This document shows positions 19,298-26,343 of a stretch of 26,587 nucleotides of DNA, piece by piece. The notes under the pieces were generated by a model. It saw nothing but the letters and a program-made list of their open reading frames with translations. It did no database searches and was not told the DNA's origin. The position numbers and the translations under genes are program-made. The stretch covers positions 1 through 26,587 of the forward strand of contig JBBRVU010000039.1 of assembly GCA_038246575.1 (NCBI GenBank). Direction: 5' to 3'. Source of the stretch: JACCUZ01 sp038246575. GTDB taxonomy: Bacteria; Actinomycetota; Actinomycetes; JACCUZ01. Numbering within the stretch: position 1 is the stretch's first letter; the number at the start of each line of letters is the position of its first letter.

Positions 19298-19945
19298 GTG
19301 TCGCGACGGGTGGCGAACCTGACCCTCGACAACCTGGCCGACCTGCCCGGCCGGTGTCGCCGCTGCATCTTCTGGGAGCTCGACCCAGTGGCGGGAGAGA
19401 CGGCGATCGAGGCCGGGGACGTGGAGCTGGAGAAGGAGGCGTGGCTGTCGGCCACCCTGCTGGACTGGGGATCCTGCGGAAAGATCGTGTACGTCGACAG
19501 CGCGCCGGCGGGCTACCTCACCTACGCCCCACCCGCGCATGTTCCGCGCAGCCTGGCCTTCCCCACCTCGCCAGTCTCGGGTGACGCGGTGCTTCTGATG
19601 ACGACCGGGATCGTGACCGAGTTCACCGGCGGCGGGTTCGCCCGGATGCTGGTGCAGTCGGTGGCCAAGGACCTGACGCGACGCGGCGTGCGGGCCATCG
19701 AAGCCTTCGGACGGGCCGGGACCGACAGCATCGACCCAGGCATCCCGGTGAGCGGTCGATCCGGGTGCGTGATGCCGGCGGACTTCCTGCTGGCGGTCGG
19801 CTTCAAGACGGTCCGGCCGCACCATCGCTACCCACGGCTCCGCCTGGATCTGCGCACCGCGGTGTCGTGGCGGGCCGACGTGGAGGTGGCGTTGGAACGG
19901 CTCCTCGGCTCGATGAGCCCTGAGCCCGCGTTCCGCCCGGTCTGA
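19298..19945 (+). CDS. GNAT family N-acetyltransferase
   Basis: 215 residues. The N-terminal part has a paired-cysteine segment CRRCIFWEL (20-28), typical of the GNAT-like protein found beside parB in actinobacteria. The acetyl-CoA-binding region is near 100-135: LMTTGIVTEFTGGGFARMLVQSVAKDL, with GGGFARML in the Q/RxxGxG/A position. A later segment, SGCVMPADFLLAVGFKTVR, is the usual GNAT C-terminal strand-helix. The substrate is unknown. The start is GTG with GGAGG about 6 nt upstream. It is convergent with the amidase gene (41-bp gap) and separated from parB by the TGTCG motif cluster, which may regulate it. Confidence 0.88.
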   Translation: MSRRVANLTLDNLADLPGRCRRCIFWELDPVAGETAIEAGDVELEKEAWLSATLLDWGSCGKIVYVDSAPAGYLTYAPPAHVPRSLAFPTSPVSGDAVLLMTTGIVTEFTGGGFARMLVQSVAKDLTRRGVRAIEAFGRAGTDSIDPGIPVSGRSGCVMPADFLLAVGFKTVRPHHRYPRLRLDLRTAVSWRADVEVALERLLGSMSPEPAFRPV

Positions 19946-19986
19946 TCCCTCAGCTGTGGATCGGCCGCAGCCCGACCGCCAGGCTG

Positions 19987-21162
19987 TCAGCCGCGCAGGG
20001 CCGGGATGCGTAGGAAGCCGGTCTCGGCATCGTCGTCCGGGGGCAGGTACAACCGTTGCACCGCAACGACGACGGCCTCGGCCACCACGTCCCGGAACGC
20101 AGGGTCGCCGAGCCGAGCGGCATCGCCGGCGTTGGTGAGGTAACCGGCCTCGATCCGGACCGCGGGCATCCGGGTGCGGCGCAGCAGGTCCCAGTTCTTG
20201 GCGTGCGTGCGGGCGTCCATCAGGTCGGTGCGCGCCGCGATCTCCCGCTGCACGAGGTCGGCGAACTTCTCGCCCATCGTCGAGCGCGGGCCGAGTCGGT
20301 CGTTGCCCCAGAAGAAGGTCGCAACGCCGTTGGCTGCCGGGTTCGGGTGCCCGGCCACGTGCAGGGAGATGAGCAGGTCTGCGCCGGCGGCATTGGCGAA
20401 CGCGGCTCGGTCGGCTTCGCTCGGTCCGTCCTCGCCCTCCTCGCCGTCCCCGCCGAGCTCAGGCCCGCGGGTGAGGTAGGCCGAGCAACCGGTGACCGTC
20501 AGGCGACCCTCGACCCGCGCGGCCAGGTCGTACATCAGGTCGCCTTCGTCGAAGGGGCGCCCGGACACGCCGTGGTCCGAGCCGCCGTGGCCGGGGTCGA
20601 TGATGACCAGCTTGCCCGCCAGGGTGGGCCCAGATCGGCTGATCGCCTCGGACTCGCGCATCGCGTGCGGGCTACCGCCGGTCACGGTGCGGCTGAGGCG
20701 GTCCAGTGCCTTGAGGGTGGCCGGTCCACAGGTGCCGTCGGCAACCAGGCCGACGTTGCGCTGGAACTCCCGCAGCGAGAGCTCGGTCTCCACTCCGAAG
20801 AGCCCGTCGACGCGCCCGCAGTCGAAACCCATGTCCAGCAGGCGTTGTTGCAGCGCCGCGACGTCGTCGCCGGCCATCAGCCGGGCCGGGACGTAGACGA
20901 GGATCCGGTCGCCGAGCCGCCACCGGGCCTCGTCCAGAGCGTGGTAGGTCACCGGTCCGACGATGCCGTCGACGAGGATGCCCTGCTGCTGCTGAAAGGC
21001 GCGCACGGCCCGGTCGGTGGCCTCGTCGAAGTCACCCTCGGCCGCGGCGGACGGGGTCAGGTCCACGACGTCGGCAAGCAGACCGAGCACGCGCAGCTTG
21101 CTGCGTACCTCGGCGACGGCGGGACCGGTGTCACCGAGTCGGTAGTTGCGCTCGAAGAACAC
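19987..21162 (-). CDS. cwlM: CwlM-like N-acetylmuramoyl-L-alanine amidase
   Basis: 391 residues. Two peptidoglycan-binding (PG_binding_1) repeats occupy about 7-78 and 94-155. The Amidase_3 domain (about 185-372) has DPGHGG with H192, E206 (FDEGD), H268 (SLH) and the catalytic glutamate E338 (RIEAGYLTN), so the zinc and catalytic residues all appear intact. There is no signal peptide or membrane helix; the start MFFERNYRLGDTG goes straight into the first PG-binding repeat. The mycobacterial homologue CwlM is cytoplasmic and regulates MurA after phosphorylation by PknB, and sits at the same place beside trxA and the par genes. Whether this one cleaves peptidoglycan or acts as a regulator is unresolved. 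The GTG start has GGAG about 5 nt upstream. Confidence 0.92.
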   Translation of the reverse strand: MFFERNYRLGDTGPAVAEVRSKLRVLGLLADVVDLTPSAAAEGDFDEATDRAVRAFQQQQGILVDGIVGPVTYHALDEARWRLGDRILVYVPARLMAGDDVAALQQRLLDMGFDCGRVDGLFGVETELSLREFQRNVGLVADGTCGPATLKALDRLSRTVTGGSPHAMRESEAISRSGPTLAGKLVIIDPGHGGSDHGVSGRPFDEGDLMYDLAARVEGRLTVTGCSAYLTRGPELGGDGEEGEDGPSEADRAAFANAAGADLLISLHVAGHPNPAANGVATFFWGNDRLGPRSTMGEKFADLVQREIAARTDLMDARTHAKNWDLLRRTRMPAVRIEAGYLTNAGDAARLGDPAFRDVVAEAVVVAVQRLYLPPDDDAETGFLRIPALRG

Positions 21163-21334
21163 GGGCGCTCCTTGCGGGGGGGGGTGAGCCGCGACCGTGC
21201 CGGACGGTGCGGGACTGGCGAACAGTCAGGGAGCGAGACGACGAACGGGGACGGCGGGCACGTGCATCGGACGACCGGGATGTTACCCGTCCGGTCCGAT
21301 TCTGGCGCCTGCCGTCCCCGTGGCAGCGTGACGC

Positions 21335-21430
21335 AGTTCGACCACGTATGGGAGGCGGGTGATCGCTTCAGCAGGTGTAGACGCCTGCTGAAGCGATGCT
21401 CCACCTGCCGAACGTGGTCGAACTCGCGGG
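21335..21430. repeat. Nested palindromic interspersed repeat, copy B
   Basis: A 13-bp outer inverted repeat, AGTTCGACCACGT (21335-21347) and ACGTGGTCGAACT (21412-21424), encloses a perfect 14-bp inner hairpin: ATCGCTTCAGCAGG (21362-21375), loop TGTAGACG, CCTGCTGAAGCGAT (21384-21397). The 14-nt spacers on both sides and the 8-nt loop match copy A exactly in length. ACTCGCGGG (21422-21430) follows as in copy A. It lies 12 bp after the trxA stop and about 170 bp upstream of the cwlM start. There is no T-tract, so it is not a classical terminator, though the hairpin could protect or end the trx transcript. Confidence 0.92.
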
Positions 21431-21442
21431 GGTGGTGCTTGC

Positions 21443-21769
21443 TCAGATGAAGTCGGCGAGGTCCTTGAGCAGCATCGCCTTGGGCTTGGCGCCGACGATC
21501 GTCTTCACGACCTCGCCGTTCTGGTAGACGTTCATCGTCGGGATCGACGTGACGCCGTAGCTTGCCGCGGTCCGCGGGTTCTCGTCGACGTTGAGCTTGA
21601 CGATGCTGATCTTGTCGGCATGCTCGGCAGCGAGCTCCTCCAGGATCGGGCCGACCTGACGGCACGGCCCGCACCACTCGGCCCAGAAGTCGACGAGCAC
21701 CGGCTTGTCAGACTTCAGGACGTCGACGTCGAAACTGTCGTCGGTCACGGGCTTGGTGTTGGCTCCCAC
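21443..21769 (-). CDS. trxA: Thioredoxin
   Basis: 108 residues from GTG at 21769, the normal thioredoxin length. The active site WAEWCGPC gives redox cysteines C33 and C36; the cis-proline is in TSIPT, and GAKPKAMLLKDL forms the last helix. It reduces protein disulfides and is itself reduced by TrxB. AGAGGAG lies about 5 nt upstream of the start; an in-frame opening to 21877 would overlap the end of trxB and add a non-thioredoxin leader. It lies 67 bp after trxB and is probably in the same SigR-type operon. Confidence 0.97.
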   Translation of the reverse strand: MGANTKPVTDDSFDVDVLKSDKPVLVDFWAEWCGPCRQVGPILEELAAEHADKISIVKLNVDENPRTAASYGVTSIPTMNVYQNGEVVKTIVGAKPKAMLLKDLADFI

Positions 21770-21785
21770 GGGAGCTCCTCTCCTT

Positions 21786-21811
21786 GGTGGACTGCTGCGG
21801 TGGACTGCTGC
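21786..21811. repeat. 13-bp direct repeat in the trxB-trxA gap
   Basis: Two adjacent copies of GGTGGACTGCTGC (21786-21798 and 21799-21811), followed by a partial third (GGTGC). They lie just upstream of the trxA ribosome-binding site. A local slippage duplication is the simplest reading. Confidence 0.85.
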
Positions 21812-21836
21812 GGTGCGTTGTAAGCCGGGTGCTGGC

Positions 21837-22823
21837 TCAGGCTCCGACGGCGGCCTGGGCGACCTGTGCTGGGTCACCGGTGCTGACCGCGTCGTCGAGC
21901 GAGGTCAGGTAGCGCTCCGCGTCCAGCGCGGCCGCACAACCGGTGCCCGCGGCGGTGATGGCCTGCCGGTACGTGTGGTCGACGACGTCACCGCAGGCGA
22001 ACACGCCGGCCACGTTGGTGCGGGTGTACGGGTGCTCGACGAGCAGGTACCCCTCGTCGTCACGGCGTAGCTGAGTCTCGAAGAGCTCGCTGCGCGGGTC
22101 GTGGCCGATCGCGATGAACAGCCCGGTCACGTCGAGCTTGGACTCCTCGCCGGTCTTCAGGTTGCGCACCGAGAGGCCGTTGACGCGATCCTCGCCGAGC
22201 ACGTCGAGCACCTCGGTGTCCCAGACGAAGGAGATCTTCTCGTTGGAGAAGGCGCGCTCCTGCATGATCTTCGAGGCGCGCAGGGAGTCTCGGCGGTGCA
22301 CGATCGTCACCGACTTCGCGAACCGGGTGAGGAACGTCGCCTCCTCCATCGCGGTGTCTCCGCCGCCGACCACCACGATCTCCTGGTCCTTGAAGAAGAA
22401 CCCGTCGCAGGTCGCGCACCACGAGACGCCGCGACCGGAGAGGCGCTTCTCGTTCTCCAGCCCGAGCTCGCGGTAGCCCGACCCGGTGGCGACGATCACC
22501 GCCTGCGCACGGTGCTGCGCGCCGGCGCCGTCGGTCACGACCTTGATCTGGCCGGTCAGGTCGACGGAGGTCACGTCGTCGGTGACCAGCTCCGCGCCGA
22601 AGCGCTCGGCCTGCTTGCGCAGGTGGTCCATCAGGTCCGGACCCATGACCCCGTCTGGGAAGCCGGGGAAGTTCTCCACGTCGGTGGTGTTCATCAGGGC
22701 GCCACCGGCCGTCACCGATCCCTCGAACACCAGCGGAGCGAGGTTCGCGCGGGCGGCGTAGATCGCTGCGGTGTAGCCGGCGGGACCGGACCCGATGATG
22801 ATCACGTTACGTACGTCGTCCAC
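21837..22823 (-). CDS. trxB: Thioredoxin-disulfide reductase
   Basis: 328 residues from GTG at 22823 (AGGA 5 nt upstream); a second in-frame GTG at 22838 has its purine run too close to serve. The FAD-binding motif GSGPAGYTAAIYAAR is at 11-25. The redox pair is C136/C139 in WCATCDGFF. The NADPH-binding motif is GGGDTAMEEA (153-162). The C-terminal FAD segment reads GVFACGDVVDHTYRQAITAAGTG. It transfers electrons from NADPH to thioredoxin. A SigR-type promoter lies about 70 bp upstream, so it probably responds to thiol-oxidative stress. Confidence 0.97.
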   Translation of the reverse strand: MDDVRNVIIIGSGPAGYTAAIYAARANLAPLVFEGSVTAGGALMNTTDVENFPGFPDGVMGPDLMDHLRKQAERFGAELVTDDVTSVDLTGQIKVVTDGAGAQHRAQAVIVATGSGYRELGLENEKRLSGRGVSWCATCDGFFFKDQEIVVVGGGDTAMEEATFLTRFAKSVTIVHRRDSLRASKIMQERAFSNEKISFVWDTEVLDVLGEDRVNGLSVRNLKTGEESKLDVTGLFIAIGHDPRSELFETQLRRDDEGYLLVEHPYTRTNVAGVFACGDVVDHTYRQAITAAGTGCAAALDAERYLTSLDDAVSTGDPAQVAQAAVGA

Positions 22824-22892
22824 GGCCGTCCTACGCACCTTCCCGTTTCGCGTCGCGGGTTGTCCGCACGTCGTTTCTCCTACGCCGAACGG

Positions 22893-22918
22893 AACCGATC
22901 GTAGGGTTCGGACATTCC
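22893..22918 (-). promoter_or_regulatory. SigR/SigH-type promoter of trxBA
   Basis: On the minus strand GGAAT (22918-22914), preceded by further G residues, is followed after exactly 18 nt by GTT (22895-22893). GGAAT-N18-GTT is the established consensus of the Streptomyces SigR and mycobacterial SigH thiol-stress sigma factors, whose regulons include trxBA. It lies 70 bp upstream of the chosen trxB start. SigR itself is not in the window. Confidence 0.8.
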
Positions 22919-22926
22919 CCGCACGG

Positions 22927-23844
22927 TCACGGGCGCGCGACCCGCGCGAAGTAGAGCACCTTGGCGTCGGCCTGCGAGCAGTCGGGAGACACGACCCACG
23001 TGTCCGCCGTGGTGGGGTCGCCCGCGGTCGGCAGGACGATGACCGTCGCCGGGTTTCCCTGCCACTGCGCGATGTCCACGCCGAGCGGCGTCACCGGGCC
23101 GTCGCCGAGCGCCCCGACACACTCGGCGAGCGCCGGGCCGCCGGCAAGCCGATCCTCCTCCGCGGCCGTCAGGTCGCGGGGAGACTCGGCGGTGCCCGAC
23201 GACTCGGGCGTCGCCGATGGCGGCGCGGCCTCGTTGCCGCCTGAGGAGTCGCTGTTCTTGCCCGCGTCCGCAGCCGGCTGCCGCGCCTGTGGTCCCAACG
23301 AGCCGTCGACGATGGCCGGCACGCCCCCGGCAAGGGTCTCGGGGGACCAGTTCTGTCCGCTGGCGGTGAGGGAGTACGCCCCAGCCGCCGCGGCGCCGCC
23401 GGCGTCGGACGCGGAGTCCCCGACCGCCGTGCTGGCGGTGTCCCCACCCCCGCTGTTCTGGAACACCGACACAGCGACGCCGATCCCGGCCAGGCCCAGG
23501 ACGAGGACGGCAGCCACCTGCAGGACACGCATGCCGAGAGGGGATCGGTCGCGGATCGGGAGCGGCGTGATGGTTGCGGCGGCGGTGACGCCGGTGGTGG
23601 TCCCCGGTGCCGCCGCCAGCAGGACTGCGTCCAGCCGGTCGACGACGGTGTCGGGCATGGGGCTGACCTCACCGGCCGCCGCGAGCAGCGCGGGCAGGGA
23701 CGCGAGGTCGTCGCGGACCCCTCGGCAGCGTGCGCACTCGTGCAGATGGGCCTCGAGGTCCGCGGCTCGGTCGCTCGTTAGCAGACCTTCGGCGAGGTCA
23801 GCGAGCTGGGCGGTGTCGGGGTGGCGCACGTCGGGATGACTCAC
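22927..23844 (-). CDS. Zinc-finger (ZAS) transmembrane anti-sigma factor
   Basis: 305 residues from GTG at 23844, which overlaps the sigma factor stop by 4 nt (GTGA). The N-terminal anti-sigma domain has the H-x3-C-x2-C signature H33/C37/C40 (HLHECARC). A basic segment then leads into a single membrane helix (about 107-128). The C-terminal ~175 residues are predicted extracytoplasmic: a Gly/Ala/Ser-rich linker and a compact end domain containing a cysteine pair (LAECVGALGDG ... SPDCSQADAK). It should hold the partner sigma factor inactive at the membrane until a signal arrives. The envelope-facing domain could be the sensor (inference). The partner is the adjacent upstream gene. Confidence 0.9.
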   Translation of the reverse strand: MSHPDVRHPDTAQLADLAEGLLTSDRAADLEAHLHECARCRGVRDDLASLPALLAAAGEVSPMPDTVVDRLDAVLLAAAPGTTTGVTAAATITPLPIRDRSPLGMRVLQVAAVLVLGLAGIGVAVSVFQNSGGGDTASTAVGDSASDAGGAAAAGAYSLTASGQNWSPETLAGGVPAIVDGSLGPQARQPAADAGKNSDSSGGNEAAPPSATPESSGTAESPRDLTAAEEDRLAGGPALAECVGALGDGPVTPLGVDIAQWQGNPATVIVLPTAGDPTTADTWVVSPDCSQADAKVLYFARVARP

Positions 23845-24533
23845 AACGACTCGCCTCCTCTCGTGCTGCTCGGCGGGGTTCGCGATCCCCGCTGCCCGGC
23901 CGGGCCGGGGACGGCTCCGGCGGGGTTCGTCTGCGATGGGACGTCGGCGGTCGGTGTGGGGTTCCCGTCCGGGCGCAGCAGCGGCAGGAGTCGGGCCCGG
24001 CCGCGGGAGCAGCGGCTCTTCACCGTGCCGGGGGCGCAGTCGAGCACCACCGCGGCGTCCTGGACCGACCACCCGTACATGTCGACGAGCACCAGCGCCG
24101 CCCGCTGGTCCGCGGGCAGGACCGCCAGCGCCGCGGTCACGTCCAGAGCGGTCTCCCGAGCCGCGATCGGGTCCGGCCCGCGAGCAGGCAGGTCTCCCTC
24201 CGGCAGCGGGTCGGCGGGTCGTACGGCGCGACGGCGCAGCCGGTCCAGGCAGGCGTTGACGACGATGCGGTGCAGCCAGGTCGTGACGGCCGCCTCGCCG
24301 CGGAAGGCGGCCGCGGCGCTGCCGCCCCGGCCGGCGCGCAGCGCGGACACCAGGGCGTCCTGGACGGCGTCGGCGGCCTCCTCGCGGTCACCGAGCGTGC
24401 GCAACGCCACGGCCCAGAGTCGGTCGCGGTGCCGGCGCACGATCTCGCCGAAGGCATCGGGGTCGCCGTCGGCGTGTGCGCTCAGGAGTTCGCGGTCGGA
24501 CCGGTCCGTCGCACCGCCCACGTCCTGCGCCAC
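23841..24533 (-). CDS. sigM: ECF RNA polymerase sigma factor, SigM-like
   Basis: 230 residues. Region 2 spans about 18-70 (DGDPDAFGEIVRRHRDRLWAVAL, DREEAADAVQDALVSAL). Region 4 spans about 135-187 (LPADQRAALVLVDMYGWSVQDAAVVL and the recognition helix APGTVKSRCSRGRARL). The ~45-residue Pro/Ser/Thr-rich tail is not part of the fold. The gene's place between the pseudokinase/murJ region and trxBA matches sigM in mycobacteria and relatives, so SigM is the best name, by synteny. GTG start with GGAGG 4 nt upstream. The stop overlaps the anti-sigma gene, so the pair is coupled. No clear autoregulatory promoter was found in the 81-bp upstream gap. Confidence 0.93.
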   Translation of the reverse strand: MAQDVGGATDRSDRELLSAHADGDPDAFGEIVRRHRDRLWAVALRTLGDREEAADAVQDALVSALRAGRGGSAAAAFRGEAAVTTWLHRIVVNACLDRLRRRAVRPADPLPEGDLPARGPDPIAARETALDVTAALAVLPADQRAALVLVDMYGWSVQDAAVVLDCAPGTVKSRCSRGRARLLPLLRPDGNPTPTADVPSQTNPAGAVPGPAGQRGSRTPPSSTRGGESL

Positions 24534-24614
24534 CTGGCCTCCGCCGGTCGTCCCTGCCCCAGCGTAGGTCGGCAGCCTGCGGTCACGACCTGAGCGACAC
24601 GGCCCATGCCGTGC

Positions 24615-26189
24615 TCAGGAGCTCCCGCGAAGCGTGACCTCGGCGATCGAACCGCGGAACCCGGAGCCGTCGACCGTCGGCAGCTTGGTCAGCCAGATCA
24701 GCACGTAACGCGCCGTCACCGCCTCGGTGGGACGCAGCACCGCCCGGCCGTCGACATTGGTCTGCTCCTTGACCAGCTGATAGTCCTCCAGCGCGCCGCC
24801 GGGCTGCTCGGCCGTCCTCAGCTGGAGATCGGTCGCACCGCCACGCAGCAGCACCCTGACCTCCGAGAGGTCGCGGGGGGCGCCGAGATCCAGGGTCAGG
24901 CCGACGCCGCTCTTGAGGCCGCCGGGGCCGAACTGCTGGAGGTAGCGCTTCGTGGTCCACGCTGTCGAGCGGTCGCCGTCGACGGCGAGCCCGGACCGGT
25001 CGGAGTTCTCCTCTCCGTTCCCCGGGGGTGGGTCGAAGGTGGTGCTCGCTTCGACCTTGAGCGTCTCGACCGCTCCGACCGGCGCGGCGCCGGGGTTGTC
25101 GCCCCCTCCGCTGGCGCCCGCGGCCTGCTCGTCGCGACCACCCAGCCCGGACACCACCTGGCTGCCGATCAGCGCGACGCCGGCGACGAAAACGAGCACG
25201 ACGACGGCCCAGGCGACGGCCGCAGCCCGTGGCCGGGGTCGACCCGACGCCGGGTCGCGACCCATGTCGTGGGAGCCGCCGCTGGCACCGGCAGCCTCGA
25301 CCGGGTAGGTCGCCGAGCTCGGTGGCAGCAGACCGACGGTCGCGGCGGCCGCCTGCCCGGGCAAGGGGAGCCGAGCGCCCACATGGGCCGCGGCCAGCCC
25401 GTCGTGGAGCTCCTGCACCGAGGTCATCGGCGGCCGCCCGTGCCGACCGGCGACACCCAGTGCCCGGCAGAGGAGGTCGTCGAGATCGTCGGGCACGCCG
25501 GCGCGGACCTGCCGAGGGCTGCAGACTGCGGCACCGTCGCGCGGGGCCGCCGGAAGGCTGGTGTGCTCGGGACCGGGCCAACGACCGGTCAGGGCGGCGT
25601 ACACCACTGCTGCTGCGCCCTCGGTGTCCCGGCGGGCTGCTTCGTCGCGGTCCTCGATGTGCAGCCCGCGGGCGGCTGCGTCGATCGCGAGACCGGCCAC
25701 CTTGATCTGCCCGTGGGACGTCTGAAGGACATGATCGGGTTGCAGGGACACGTGGGTCAGCCCTGAGGCGTGGGCCGCGGCCAGAGCCGCAGTGATCTCC
25801 AGGCCGAGGTCACGGGCAGCCGTCGGGGGGAGCGGTCCGTCGGCGAGCAGCTGGGTCAGAGTCTGGGCGGGGACCCACTCGCTGACCACGTAGACCATGC
25901 CGTCGGCCTCGGCTGCGTCGAGCACGCGCAGGAACCTCGCGTCGGTGAGCACGGCCGCCTCCCGGGCGGCAGCCAGGACTCGCTCGGAGTAGGAGTTCCC
26001 GGCGCGCAGCAGGCACACCCCGACGGCCCGGTCCAGCACCTCGTCGTGCGCCCGCCAGTAGGTGGCCCCTTTGACCTGGGTGCCGCCGTTGGTGGTGATC
26101 ACGGAGTCGGCGGTGCCCGCGCCGCCGAGGTGGTCCTCCAGGCGGTAACGCTGCACGAGCCGGGTTCCCGGCTCGACGACGTCCGGCAC
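24615..26189 (-). CDS. Membrane pseudokinase with extracytoplasmic discoidin-like domain
   Basis: 524 residues. The kinase fold spans about 12-270 (YRLEDHLG start, SEWVPAQTLTQLLADGPL hinge). Its catalytic motifs are lost: no ATP-binding lysine is evident in VGVCLL, HRDLKPxN is HVSLQPDH (146-153), and DFG is replaced by GLA (166-168). The protein is therefore a predicted pseudokinase. A single helix (about 323-346) leads to an external domain (about 385-524), with VDGDRSTAWTT followed by a beta-rich segment typical of F5/8 type C (discoidin-like) folds. In mycobacteria the related pseudokinase is fused to MurJ (MviN) and, when phosphorylated, binds FhaA to control lipid II export; a comparable role is inferred. 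GTG start with GGGAG about 6 nt upstream. Confidence 0.85.
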   Translation of the reverse strand: MPDVVEPGTRLVQRYRLEDHLGGAGTADSVITTNGGTQVKGATYWRAHDEVLDRAVGVCLLRAGNSYSERVLAAAREAAVLTDARFLRVLDAAEADGMVYVVSEWVPAQTLTQLLADGPLPPTAARDLGLEITAALAAAHASGLTHVSLQPDHVLQTSHGQIKVAGLAIDAAARGLHIEDRDEAARRDTEGAAAVVYAALTGRWPGPEHTSLPAAPRDGAAVCSPRQVRAGVPDDLDDLLCRALGVAGRHGRPPMTSVQELHDGLAAAHVGARLPLPGQAAAATVGLLPPSSATYPVEAAGASGGSHDMGRDPASGRPRPRAAAVAWAVVVLVFVAGVALIGSQVVSGLGGRDEQAAGASGGGDNPGAAPVGAVETLKVEASTTFDPPPGNGEENSDRSGLAVDGDRSTAWTTKRYLQQFGPGGLKSGVGLTLDLGAPRDLSEVRVLLRGGATDLQLRTAEQPGGALEDYQLVKEQTNVDGRAVLRPTEAVTARYVLIWLTKLPTVDGSGFRGSIAEVTLRGSS

Positions 26190-26343
26190 GGTGCTCCCTG
26201 GCGGTCCACGGTCGGTGCCGCGAGCACCGAGGAGGTACGGGCGACTGGCTGGCTGACTCCTACAACGTACGTGGGCTCGGGGCCCCCGTCGCAGGTGCCT
26301 TACCCGCCAGCCTCGCGCCCCACCCCTGATCGGGGGACCCGGC

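Noticed and set aside
21770..21877. Upstream extension of trxA by 36 codons
   Set aside because: It would overlap the end of trxB and add a non-thioredoxin leader. The GTG at 21769 gives the standard 108-aa protein with a good ribosome-binding site.
24606..25766. 386-codon plus-strand open frame opposite the pseudokinase
   Set aside because: Antisense shadow; the minus-strand protein has a kinase fold, a membrane helix and a proper start site.
26323..26335. CCCC-TGATC-GGGG inverted repeat as a terminator after the edge CDS
   Set aside because: The stem is only four pairs and no T-tract follows on the minus strand, so termination is not supported by sequence alone.
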